Positions 16,546 through 25,019 of a DNA stretch of 64,000 nt are shown here, piece after piece. Below the pieces are notes generated by a model. That model did no database searches. It saw nothing but the letters and a program-made list of their open reading frames with translations, and was not told the DNA's origin. This stretch comes from Litorimonas sp051251645 (GTDB lineage Bacteria; Pseudomonadota; Alphaproteobacteria; Caulobacterales; Maricaulaceae): assembly GCA_051251645.1 (NCBI GenBank), contig JBPOEY010000002.1, forward strand, positions 434,001-498,000. The letters run 5' to 3'. A program made the translations under genes and the position numbers. Position 1 is the first letter of the stretch, and each line of letters opens with the position of its first letter.

Positions 16546-18159
16546 TTAGCCCAGTCGCGCCTCGATCATGTCCGCTGTCTCATTAGGTCCATAGATCGCC
16601 ACGAAAGACCCGAAACGGGGACCTTGGCTTTGCCCCATGATCACCTCGTAAATCGCGGTGAACCAATCGCGCAGGTTTTCAAACGCATGGTCCTTGCCGA
16701 CCGAGAAGGTGATCGTCTGCAAGGCTTCGCCGTCCTTAACGTCCGCCTTGTCAACCCCGCGCAGACGACCCGTAAGATCAAGCAGCGCGGCGCGCTCAGT
16801 ATCCGTCGGATCGCGGTAAACTTTTGTCGGGGCGACAAAGTCACGATAGTAACGCACCGCGTAATCACACAAGCGATCCAATTCTGGATTGGCCTCTGGC
16901 GTCGCGTCCGGCGCATAACGGGTGATGAAGCCCCAGAGAATATCCTTGCTCGACGCGTTCGCCGCGCTGACCAAATTGAGCAGTAATTGATAGGTGAGTG
17001 GCGGTATATAGCTCGGCGGTTTGCCAGAATGAATATGCCAGACCGGATTGTTCAACCGTTGCTTTTCGTCCTGTCCCTCATAGGCCGCCAAGTGCTGATA
17101 ATATTCGTCGACCATTTTTGGAATGACGTCGAAATAGAGCTTCTTGGCCACGCGGGGACGGAGATATTGAAACAGAGACAGCGATTCTTGCGGCGCATAT
17201 TTCAGCCAATCTTCGACCGAAATGCCATTGCCCTTCGTTTTGGAAATCTTCTCGCCTTTTTCATCGAGGAACAGCTCATAGACATATTGCACCGGCGGCT
17301 CGCCACCGAGGATTTTGCAAATCTTGGAATAGAGCGGCGCATTATCCTGATGGTCTTTGCCGAACATTTCAAAATCGACGCCAAGCGCGGCCCAGCGCAT
17401 GCCAAAATCTGGTTTCCATTGCAGTTTCACATTGCCGCCCGTAACGGTCAGCGTGACCTCACGGCCATCAACATCGTCAAAGGTGATCGTGCCCGCCTCG
17501 GCGTCCACGGATTTCATCGGCACATAAAGGACTTGTCCGGTTGAGGGGCTGATCGGGAGGAACGGCGAATAGGTGGCGCGGCGTTCTTCGCCGAGCGTTG
17601 GCAACATCACCGCCATAATATCGTCGAACTTTTCGAGCGCGCGCAGCAAATAAGCGTCAAACGCGCCGGATTTATACAGCGCCGTCGCACTGCGAAATTC
17701 ATAATCAAAACCAAACCCGTCGAGGAAGGATTGGAGCCGCGCGTTCATATGGTCGCCATAAGACGCGTGCGTGCCAAACGGGTCCGGCACGGTCGTCAGC
17801 GGCTTTTGCATATGCGCCTCCAACATCGTGGCGTCCGGCACAGTCGCAGGAATTTTGCGCATCCCGTCCATATCGTCAGACACACACAGGATCGTCGTTG
17901 GAATTTGGCCATCCGTGATCGCTTCGAACGCATGGCGCACCATGGTCGTGCGCACCACTTCACCAAACGTGCCGATATGCGGCAGGCCAGAGGGGCCATA
18001 GCCGGTTTCAAACACCACGGGGCCGTCGCGGGGAGTTCCACGTTTGCCCTCGATAAACAGACGTTTAAGAATATTGCGCGCCTCTTCAATGGGCCACGCT
18101 TTGGCTTTCAAATACTCAGGATCAAGATCTTTGAGGTTGATATTGTTCGGGTCAATCAT
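16546..18159 (-). CDS. lysS: Class I lysyl-tRNA synthetase
   Basis: This 537-residue enzyme charges tRNA-Lys and belongs to class I, the archaeal-type form also found in Alphaproteobacteria, unrelated to class II LysRS. The HIGH-like motif is GLPHIGTF at about residue 47, and the KMSKS-like motif is KISKTKGN. The start is taken as the ATG at 18159 (MIDPNNINLKDLDPEYLKAK). An ATG at 18171 and a longer extension to 18300 are possible, but the extension has no family resemblance and no good ribosome binding site is visible at either ATG. Confidence 0.93.
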   Translation of the reverse strand: MIDPNNINLKDLDPEYLKAKAWPIEEARNILKRLFIEGKRGTPRDGPVVFETGYGPSGLPHIGTFGEVVRTTMVRHAFEAITDGQIPTTILCVSDDMDGMRKIPATVPDATMLEAHMQKPLTTVPDPFGTHASYGDHMNARLQSFLDGFGFDYEFRSATALYKSGAFDAYLLRALEKFDDIMAVMLPTLGEERRATYSPFLPISPSTGQVLYVPMKSVDAEAGTITFDDVDGREVTLTVTGGNVKLQWKPDFGMRWAALGVDFEMFGKDHQDNAPLYSKICKILGGEPPVQYVYELFLDEKGEKISKTKGNGISVEDWLKYAPQESLSLFQYLRPRVAKKLYFDVIPKMVDEYYQHLAAYEGQDEKQRLNNPVWHIHSGKPPSYIPPLTYQLLLNLVSAANASSKDILWGFITRYAPDATPEANPELDRLCDYAVRYYRDFVAPTKVYRDPTDTERAALLDLTGRLRGVDKADVKDGEALQTITFSVGKDHAFENLRDWFTAIYEVIMGQSQGPRFGSFVAIYGPNETADMIEARLG

Positions 18160-18891
18160 AGAGCGGCACATAGGGGGTTGTGCGGGGATTGTATAGCAGC
18201 CAGCCGCTGACATTCGACCGCGCATCGAGGCGTCGGCAAGTTCGCGTGAGTGTCGATAAGTGACACGAGCGCGGGCGCTACCCCGTGACGGGTAGAGCAA
18301 AATAGAACCGATTTACACGAAGCAAAGCCCGCGCGCTTGGTGAACGCATCCGATCTTATTCAAAACGCCTTGCCCTCGCGGCCCGCTATGAGCTCACGCG
18401 AGTGACGGTTAGACGCTTCCGAGGCTTTCGACCCCGCAAATGCCTGCCGCCCGATCTAGCGAAGGCGCACCTGACGTTGGATATCCGGTTTGGCTGACAC
18501 CAATCCGGTTCCTTGATAATTGTTCCACTGGATCAATTATTTGCGTCAGGCTCGTGACTCATCCGCTCGTCGTCATCGATCGTCCCGTCGAATGGAACCG
18601 CGTACGCCGCATTACCTCGCCCGCCGTCCAGCCCACCAAACCCCCGCCAGCATGAGAATAATGCCTCTCTCGTGTCCGAAGCGGGTGAGACTAAAAGAGC
18701 ATGGAAATGGGTGAGCGGGGATGAGATTGCGTTGTTTGTTGCGAGGACGAAGTATGTGACGTGGTTTCGCGGGTATGCTTTATCCTTGGCCCGCAAAAGA
18801 CACGCTTTTGCAACATCCTTTTGCGAGAGTGACTTGAACAGTTTTCGCGTCGCGCTATGCGTCCCGCGCAGCCTTTGTCCGAAAGAACATC
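18160..18891. other. Long intergenic region between lysS and argG
   Basis: About 730 bases separate the divergent lysS and argG genes. Short frames exist at 18533-18796 (minus) and 18672-18905 (plus), but neither has a recognisable product or a good start. An inverted repeat GCAAAAG/CTTTTGC with a 5-base loop lies at 18793-18811, about 80 bases before the argG ATG. No tRNA cloverleaf was found. The region presumably holds both promoters. Confidence 0.5.
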
Positions 18892-20115
18892 ATGTCCAAG
18901 CGTAAAAAAGTCGTCCTCGCCTATTCCGGTGGCCTCGATACCTCGATCATCCTTAAATGGCTGCAAGAAGAAAAAGGCTATGAGGTCGTCACCTTTACTG
19001 CCGACTTGGGTCAGGGCGAAGAGCTGGAACCCGCGCGCCGCAAAGCCGAAGCTGCGGGCGTGAAAGAGATTTACATCGACGATCTACGCGAAGAATTTGT
19101 GCGCGATTTCGTCTTTCCAATGTTTCGCGCCAATACGGTCTATGAAGGGCTGTACCTGCTCGGCACGTCCATTGCGCGCCCGCTCATCTCTAAACGCCAG
19201 ATTGAAATCGCCCATGAAGTTGGCGCGGATGCCGTCTGTCACGGCGCGACCGGCAAAGGGAATGACCAAGTCCGGTTTGAGCTTGCTTATTATGCGCTTG
19301 ATCCAGAGATTAAAGTCATCGCCCCGTGGCGCGAATGGGAGCTAAATTCGCGCAGCTCATTGCTGGAATACGCTGAAAAACACGGCATCGAAATCGCCGC
19401 CGACAAGCGCGGAGAAGCGCCGTTTTCCGTCGATGCGAACCTGCTGCACACATCGTCTGAGGGCAAAGTGCTGGAAGATCCGAATGAAGACGCGCCGGAA
19501 TATGTTTATCAACGGACCGTAAGCCCAGAGAACGCGCCGGATAAAGCCACAATCATTGAGATTGGCTTTGAACGCGGCGACGCGGTCTCCATCGACGGCG
19601 AAACGATGAGCCCGGCCACCATCCTCACTGAGCTTAATGAGCTCGGCGGGGCGAACGGCATTGGCCGTCTTGACCTATTAGAGAACCGCTTTGTCGGGAT
19701 GAAGTCGCGCGGCGTCTATGAGACCCCTGGCGGCACAATCCTCTTGATGGCGCACCGCGGAATTGAACAGATCACGATGGATAAGGGCGCAGCCCACCTC
19801 AAAGATGAGCTAATGCCGAAATATGCGGAGCTCATTTATAATGGTTTCTGGTATTCGCCGGAACGCGAAATGCTGCAAGCCGCGATCGACGCCAGCCAAG
19901 AGATGGTGACCGGCACAGTTCGCTTGAAACTTTATAAAGGCAATTGCGATGTCGTCGGCCGCGCCTCACCCTACTCACTCTATAGCCAAGAACATGTCAC
20001 CTTCGAAGAAGATGATGTTTATGATCAGGCTGACGCGGGCGGCTTCATCAAAATCAACGCGCTCCGTTTGCGTCTGTTGAAAGCGCGCGACCGCAAGGCG
20101 GGCAAGAACACCTAG
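18892..20115 (+). CDS. argG: Argininosuccinate synthase
   Basis: ArgG joins citrulline and aspartate with ATP to give argininosuccinate, the penultimate step of arginine synthesis. The 407-residue protein begins with the PP-loop motif AYSGGLDTSIILKWL. It also contains the family signatures CHGATGKGNDQVRFE and SPYSLYSQEHVTFEEDD near the end. Length and order match the standard bacterial enzyme. It stands alone, with a long non-coding region before it and an unrelated flavoprotein 62 bases after it. Confidence 0.97.
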   Translation: MSKRKKVVLAYSGGLDTSIILKWLQEEKGYEVVTFTADLGQGEELEPARRKAEAAGVKEIYIDDLREEFVRDFVFPMFRANTVYEGLYLLGTSIARPLISKRQIEIAHEVGADAVCHGATGKGNDQVRFELAYYALDPEIKVIAPWREWELNSRSSLLEYAEKHGIEIAADKRGEAPFSVDANLLHTSSEGKVLEDPNEDAPEYVYQRTVSPENAPDKATIIEIGFERGDAVSIDGETMSPATILTELNELGGANGIGRLDLLENRFVGMKSRGVYETPGGTILLMAHRGIEQITMDKGAAHLKDELMPKYAELIYNGFWYSPEREMLQAAIDASQEMVTGTVRLKLYKGNCDVVGRASPYSLYSQEHVTFEEDDVYDQADAGGFIKINALRLRLLKARDRKAGKNT

Positions 20116-20177
20116 CCAAGCGGCGCTTTACAGCGCGCGCATTGCGCGCCACGGTCTCCCCTTAAGGGGACCGAGCC

Positions 20178-22007
20178 ATGATTTCACGACGTGACTTTTT
20201 AAATGGGGCGCCGATTGTTGTTGGCGCGGCGCTAAGTCCTGCTTTGCTAACCGCCTGCGCGGAGACGGGCGTGGTCGATCCATTCGCGCTGCCAAGCGGT
20301 TATTATCCGCCTGCCAAAACCGGGCTTCGCGGCAGCCATGAGGGGTCGTGGGAACCGATGCACGCGCTTGTGTCGGGAGAGACCGTTGAGCATGGCGCGC
20401 CCGAAGGCGACTATGATCTGGTCGTGATCGGTGCCGGCATGAGCGGGCTCGCGGCCGCGTGGTATTTTCATGAGGAAAAACCGGACGCGCGAATTTTGAT
20501 CCTCGACAATCATGATGATTTTGGCGGTCATGCCAAGCGCAACGAATTTGACGTGGGCGGCACGTTTCGGATCGGTTATGGTGGCACGGAAGCGATTGAT
20601 ACGCCCAGCGGCTATGATGAGGACGCGAGACGCTTGCTGCGCGGTATCGGGATCGACGTTGATCGGTTCTATGAGTATTTTGACCAAGAGTTCTGGGACC
20701 GCGAAGGCCTGTCCAAATCCATTTTGTTCGACGCAGAGACGTTTCGCGAAACAAAACTCGTCCCCGGCTACGGGTCACGCCCGTGGGCCGAATTTGCCGC
20801 CGACATGCCCGTTAGCGATATGGCCAAAGCGGAATTTGTCAGGCTGCAAACCTCGACGGAGGATTACCTCCCCGATCTGAGCTTCGATGAAAAATATGAG
20901 CTGTTGCGAAAAACCTCCTATGAGGATTTCCTCCGCGACTATGCCCGCGCGCCCGTAGAGGTGATCAATATTTATAAGCGCTGGGGCATGAGTTTCTGGT
21001 GTGTCGGGATTGACGAAATTCCGACGACCTTGATCCAGAATTATGATGGCGGACTACCGGGCGTTACACATACCCTGCCCCGGACGGGGTCACGCAATGA
21101 TGATCCTTATATTTTCCACTTCCCGGATGGGAACGCCTCCATCGCGCGACTCATGGTCCGAAGCCTGATCCCCGATGCGATGCCCGGCTCGACAATGGAA
21201 GATGTGGTGCTCGCGAAAGCCGATTACACAGCGTTGGACCGAGCCGACCAAATTGTGCGCCTTCGGCTCAACAGCACAGTCGTAAAACTGAATAATCTGC
21301 GCGACGGCACGGTCGTCACATATTCACGAAACGGGAAAAATCACACGGTTCGCGCCGGACACACGATTATGGCCGGCTATAATATGGCGCTGCCCTATCT
21401 GTGTGATGAGCTGCCCGACCCCCAAGTCGCGGCCCTCTCCTCCGTTCCGAAAATCCCGCTGGTCTATACCAAGGTCGCGGTTCCGGATTGGCAGCGGTTC
21501 AAAGATATTGGTACGGACTTTGTCTATTTCACTGACGGGTTTTATAAGCAGGTCGAGTTCGCCTACCCCGTCTCTATCGGCGGTTATGATGCCATCACAA
21601 CGCCGGATGAACCGATGGTCTTGCATATGTGTCACGTGCCGTGGGTGCCGGACACGCAAGGTCCGGCGCAGTGGCGCGAAGGGCGGATGCGCATTTTAAG
21701 CACACCGTTCGAGACGTTTGAGCGTCATGTGAAAGAACAACTCAGCCAAGCCTTGGCGGGTCATGATTTTGATCCCGAGCGTGATATTTCGGCGATCACG
21801 GTCAATCGCTGGCCGCATGGCTATGCCTATTCATCCGAGTTAATCTGGGAGCCAGACTACGTCAGCGAGTCTGACAAACCCTGGGTTATCGGGCGGCGAG
21901 CTATTGGACGCATCCATGTCGCCAATTCTGACGCTGGCGCGAAAGCTGATACGGGAGTCGCTATGGCGCAAGCCCACCGGGCGGTGATGGAAATACTCGC
22001 AGGTTAA
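20178..22007 (+). CDS. Tat-exported FAD-dependent oxidoreductase, spermidine dehydrogenase (SpdH)-like
   Basis: The 609-residue protein starts with a twin-arginine signal (SRRDFLNGAPIVVGAAL), so it is probably exported folded with its cofactor. YYPPAKTGLRGSHEGSWE is a block typical of SpdH-like proteins. The FAD-binding Rossmann motif DLVVIGAGMSGLAAAWYF follows near residue 80, with GGHAKRNEF and GYGGTEAID after it. SpdH oxidises spermidine or related polyamines in the periplasm; the actual substrate here is not determined. AAGGGGA lies ahead of the ATG. The gene end overlaps the convergent proline-rich gene by 4 bases. Confidence 0.75.
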   Translation: MISRRDFLNGAPIVVGAALSPALLTACAETGVVDPFALPSGYYPPAKTGLRGSHEGSWEPMHALVSGETVEHGAPEGDYDLVVIGAGMSGLAAAWYFHEEKPDARILILDNHDDFGGHAKRNEFDVGGTFRIGYGGTEAIDTPSGYDEDARRLLRGIGIDVDRFYEYFDQEFWDREGLSKSILFDAETFRETKLVPGYGSRPWAEFAADMPVSDMAKAEFVRLQTSTEDYLPDLSFDEKYELLRKTSYEDFLRDYARAPVEVINIYKRWGMSFWCVGIDEIPTTLIQNYDGGLPGVTHTLPRTGSRNDDPYIFHFPDGNASIARLMVRSLIPDAMPGSTMEDVVLAKADYTALDRADQIVRLRLNSTVVKLNNLRDGTVVTYSRNGKNHTVRAGHTIMAGYNMALPYLCDELPDPQVAALSSVPKIPLVYTKVAVPDWQRFKDIGTDFVYFTDGFYKQVEFAYPVSIGGYDAITTPDEPMVLHMCHVPWVPDTQGPAQWREGRMRILSTPFETFERHVKEQLSQALAGHDFDPERDISAITVNRWPHGYAYSSELIWEPDYVSESDKPWVIGRRAIGRIHVANSDAGAKADTGVAMAQAHRAVMEILAG

Positions 22008-22750
22008 TTCAGGCCCTCAACCGTATCGAGAAAGGCGACCGCCTCGGGTTCATCCGACGCGGGCGTGTCTATCATATTCGGGGAGGGGAGCGCTTGGGCA
22101 TAATCGGCCGACGGCTGCGCCGCGCGAAAGACCTGACCCAGAATAAGCATGATAACGACGCCCGTGAGCAGCCCCATTAAGAACGGTTTGCGGGCGCTTG
22201 CGGTCGCGGGTTCCTGCCCCTGATCGTGGTGCTGTTCTAGGCTATGGTCCCGCTTTCCACGTCCTGTCAGTCGCGACAACAAAGACGCGCGGCCCCCTGC
22301 CGGTTCGACCACAGCCGCTTGCGAATAATCATAGGCGGGCTGCCCCCCATAATTTTGATCATAGTGACCGGGCGTATAGCCTGGGTTTGGCGCGGCCATG
22401 CCAACCTGTTGCGCGGGATAGGGCGGCGCCGCTTGCGGGGCCGCCTGTTGTGCAGGATGGCCCGGATAAGTCCCCGCCGCATCATAAGGGCCCGCCTCAT
22501 AAGGGCTCTCGCCATAGGGCGAAGGCGCCGCGTAGGGAGATGGGGCCGCATGAGGGGCCAAATTATCTTGCAAAACAGGCGGCGGCGCCATCACCGGATG
22601 TGTTCCGTGGCGAGAATGCGCAGCGGTGCCACCCATCGCCCGGCGCGGGTCAAACACGGGTGGCGGTGAGGCTGTTGGATGTGCGCTGACCCCAGGATTC
22701 CGCCAGCTTTGCGGCGTGTGGCCATCAGGCGGTGGAACGGAATCATTCAT
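22004..22750 (-). CDS. Proline/alanine-rich single-pass membrane protein, unknown function
   Basis: The ATG at 22750 gives 248 residues and has AAGG upstream; the frame runs on to 22810 without a better start. Roughly the first 130 residues are low complexity, rich in Pro, Ala, Gly, Tyr and Gln (for example PYAAPSPYGESPYEAGPYDA). They are followed by a basic patch, one transmembrane helix (FLMGLLTGVVIMLILGQVF) and a short acidic C-terminus outside. The arrangement suggests a cytoplasmic disordered arm anchored to the inner membrane. No homologous function is recognised. Repetitive Pro/Ala coding can produce spurious frames, but the helix and conventional stop support a real gene. Confidence 0.6.
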   Translation of the reverse strand: MNDSVPPPDGHTPQSWRNPGVSAHPTASPPPVFDPRRAMGGTAAHSRHGTHPVMAPPPVLQDNLAPHAAPSPYAAPSPYGESPYEAGPYDAAGTYPGHPAQQAAPQAAPPYPAQQVGMAAPNPGYTPGHYDQNYGGQPAYDYSQAAVVEPAGGRASLLSRLTGRGKRDHSLEQHHDQGQEPATASARKPFLMGLLTGVVIMLILGQVFRAAQPSADYAQALPSPNMIDTPASDEPEAVAFLDTVEGLN

Positions 22751-22915
22751 CAAGCAAACCTTATCAGCGAACCGAAGCGTGTTCGGCCATGTGTGACAAT
22801 ACTCAACCATGCGCAGGCTAAGACGGCGTTAAAACAGCGCGCTCCACCTGAAATTATTTCGTCATCAAGATCATTCTATACCCTTATCCGTAAGGGTGCG
22901 TCCGAGACTGCCATG

Positions 22916-24217
22916 CTAGTGACCATATTCCCGCTCTAACCACGCTTTGTAGCGCTTGGTTTGCACAGCCTGATTTTTTTGCTGTACGAGGGACGCGATG
23001 ACGGGATTAATCTTCGTCTTAGGGGCTTGCCCCCGGCTCATCCGGCGCAAGTTCGCTTTGGCCAAGGCCATATTGGCGAGACTGCGGATCGCGGCCATTT
23101 TCCAGCTCACAGTCTGTACAGCACCTGCGATATTGTCGCCCGCTTTCCAGCGGTTGGGCAGATCCGGGGTAATAATAAGCGCGCGCGCCATGCCGACCAT
23201 ATCAATCCCTTTTGTGGCGAGCACGCGGTCGGCTGTATCGCGCTGGGTCACGCCGCCCGTGACCATCAAGGGCATGGTCGCGGCTGTCGCGATTTGTTCA
23301 GCGAATTCGAGGAAGAAGGCTTCGCGTCGGAGCGTGCTTTGGCTCACACGCCCATCCGCGCTTTCCCCCATCATGGCGGAGCTTTCATAGGTGCCGCCGG
23401 AAATTTCGACGAAATCAATCGCTTCATCGCCGAGCCACTCGACGACTTGCGTGGCGTCGCGCACATCAAAGCCACCCTTTTGAAAATCTGCGGAATTGAG
23501 CTTTACGCCAACGATAAAATTCTTGCCGACTCGGTCGCGAATGGTGCGGATAATTTCCAGCAAAAGCCGCGCGCGATTTTCGAGCGAGCCGCCCCATTCA
23601 TCGTCACGGTGATTGGTCAGCGGCGAGAGAAACTGCGCCAGTAAATAGCCATGCGCCGCATGCACTTGCACGCCGTCAAAGCCGCACGCTTGCGCAGCCA
23701 AAGCGGATTCCCCGAAGTGCCGGATCAGACCGCGAATTTCATCTTCGCTCATGGCCCGCGCGGCGGCAAACATATTGTTGATCGCGTCAGAGCCCATCTC
23801 GAGTTTCGAGTCTGACGCGCTCACGGCCTCTTGACCCTGCGCGGCGTAAAGCTGCCGCCCTGGGTGGCTAATCTGCATCACCAGTGTTGTATCATTGGCC
23901 TTGCCCGCCTGCGCCCATCGTTCGAACCGCGCGCGCACGTCCGGATCATCCAATGTGTCTCGTTTCAGCACCACGCCGCCCGGTCCGGTCAAGGCGCGCT
24001 CATCCACCATGACATTGCCCGTGATCAGCATGCCCGCGCCGCCCGCCGCCCACGCCGCATAAAGATTGACCAGTTGCTCGCCCGGGACTTGGCCTAAGCC
24101 GGACGCTTGGTCGGCCATGTTTTCTTCCATCGCGCCTTTGGCGATCCGGTTCGTCAGGGTGCGCCCACACGGCAAGGGGAGGGGCGAGAAAATATCAGAG
24201 GAAAAAAGTTCGGTCAT
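22916..24217 (-). CDS. NADH:flavin oxidoreductase, old yellow enzyme family
   Basis: This is a TIM-barrel FMN enzyme of 433 residues, starting at the ATG at 24217 (MTELFSSDIFSPLPL). Family features are TNRIAKGAMEENMAD near the N-terminus, MQISHPGRQLYA, GFDGVQVHAAHGYLLAQFLSP with the two active-site histidine-region residues, and MVTGGVTQRD and GIDMVGMARALI binding the flavin phosphate. It lacks the C-terminal FeS and FAD/NAD domains of 2,4-dienoyl-CoA reductase, so it is the short form. The substrate is unknown, with an activated alkene likely. The FMN split-barrel gene lies upstream, 90 bases away, on the same strand. Confidence 0.85.
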   Translation of the reverse strand: MTELFSSDIFSPLPLPCGRTLTNRIAKGAMEENMADQASGLGQVPGEQLVNLYAAWAAGGAGMLITGNVMVDERALTGPGGVVLKRDTLDDPDVRARFERWAQAGKANDTTLVMQISHPGRQLYAAQGQEAVSASDSKLEMGSDAINNMFAAARAMSEDEIRGLIRHFGESALAAQACGFDGVQVHAAHGYLLAQFLSPLTNHRDDEWGGSLENRARLLLEIIRTIRDRVGKNFIVGVKLNSADFQKGGFDVRDATQVVEWLGDEAIDFVEISGGTYESSAMMGESADGRVSQSTLRREAFFLEFAEQIATAATMPLMVTGGVTQRDTADRVLATKGIDMVGMARALIITPDLPNRWKAGDNIAGAVQTVSWKMAAIRSLANMALAKANLRRMSRGQAPKTKINPVIASLVQQKNQAVQTKRYKAWLEREYGH

Positions 24218-24307
24218 GGCTCGCCCTAATCCATCTGCACGTAAAGAAAAAGGCTCCGCGAGAGCGAAGCCTACATGCAAATATGTGGGCTTGGATAAGT
24301 CCTCACA

Positions 24308-24835
24308 TTACGCCTTGATCACCTTGCTTTTACCCACATCAGGCAGTGAATCTGTGAGGTTCGCTTTGGCGGTCTCATAGACGAATTTCAGCGGATTACC
24401 GGTCGAGGCCCAGACGCCCGCCGTGATCGGCACAAATTTCAACATCAGCATCTTCGGGTCTGTTTTCCCGCCCGGATACCAGCTTGCCGCAATCGGGTTC
24501 CAAAACCGTTCGATAATGGCGCTATCATCTTCAACCGGATAGATCGCGCCCTCGACGCAGGCCTGATAATCGCTACCAATATGTGTCGCCATCACGCGCG
24601 CACCTGGATTTTTGATCACAGCTTTACCCAGATCAGAGGTGTTGTCGGAGAAGAAATAAATTTCTGAGGCACCGCCCGCTTCAACCGTTTTAATTGTTTG
24701 CTTATCGATCTGTGGCGCCATGGGTTGCATATGCTCACTCGCTACAGGCGAGCCCAGCATGACGCAGCGCGCGCCTTTGAGTTCGTCCAGCAGTTGGAGT
24801 TTCGGTTCAGTTTCAAATTTAGATAGGTCGGCCAT
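24308..24835 (-). CDS. Pyridoxamine 5'-phosphate oxidase-like FMN split-barrel protein (general stress protein 26 type)
   Basis: The 175-residue protein matches the general-stress FMN-binding split-barrel family: an initial helix (SKFETEPKLQLLDEL), MQPMAPQID, IYFFSDNTSDLGKAVI and RFWNPIAASWYPGGKTDPKM. Relatives bind FMN or FAD and are linked to stress responses, with poorly defined reactions. It reads in the same direction as the old-yellow-enzyme gene and is divergent from the PQQ dehydrogenase gene. The 184-base gap to that gene probably contains both promoters. Confidence 0.8.
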   Translation of the reverse strand: MADLSKFETEPKLQLLDELKGARCVMLGSPVASEHMQPMAPQIDKQTIKTVEAGGASEIYFFSDNTSDLGKAVIKNPGARVMATHIGSDYQACVEGAIYPVEDDSAIIERFWNPIAASWYPGGKTDPKMLMLKFVPITAGVWASTGNPLKFVYETAKANLTDSLPDVGKSKVIKA

Positions 24836-25019
24836 AAAGGGGGTGCTCCTGTTCTTTTAAACTTAAATAACGCCGCTATTTCTGGTGAGTTCCGGTCATG
24901 TTGTCGCATCAAATTTTCATGATTATACCTAGCGTTGACTTTGAACAAACTCCTCGGTCTAGTCTAAATATAAAACTGGTTATTCTCGCGGTATCGCAGC
25001 GGATAATTTGGAGAACTTT

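Noticed and set aside
18533..18905. Two short overlapping frames before argG
   Set aside because: They lie on opposite strands, lack good start signals and family features, and one runs into the argG start.
22880..22897. Hairpin ACCCTTA/TAAGGGT as terminator of the old-yellow-enzyme gene
   Set aside because: The 7-bp stem is AT-rich and has no T-tract on the relevant strand, so it is too weak to call.
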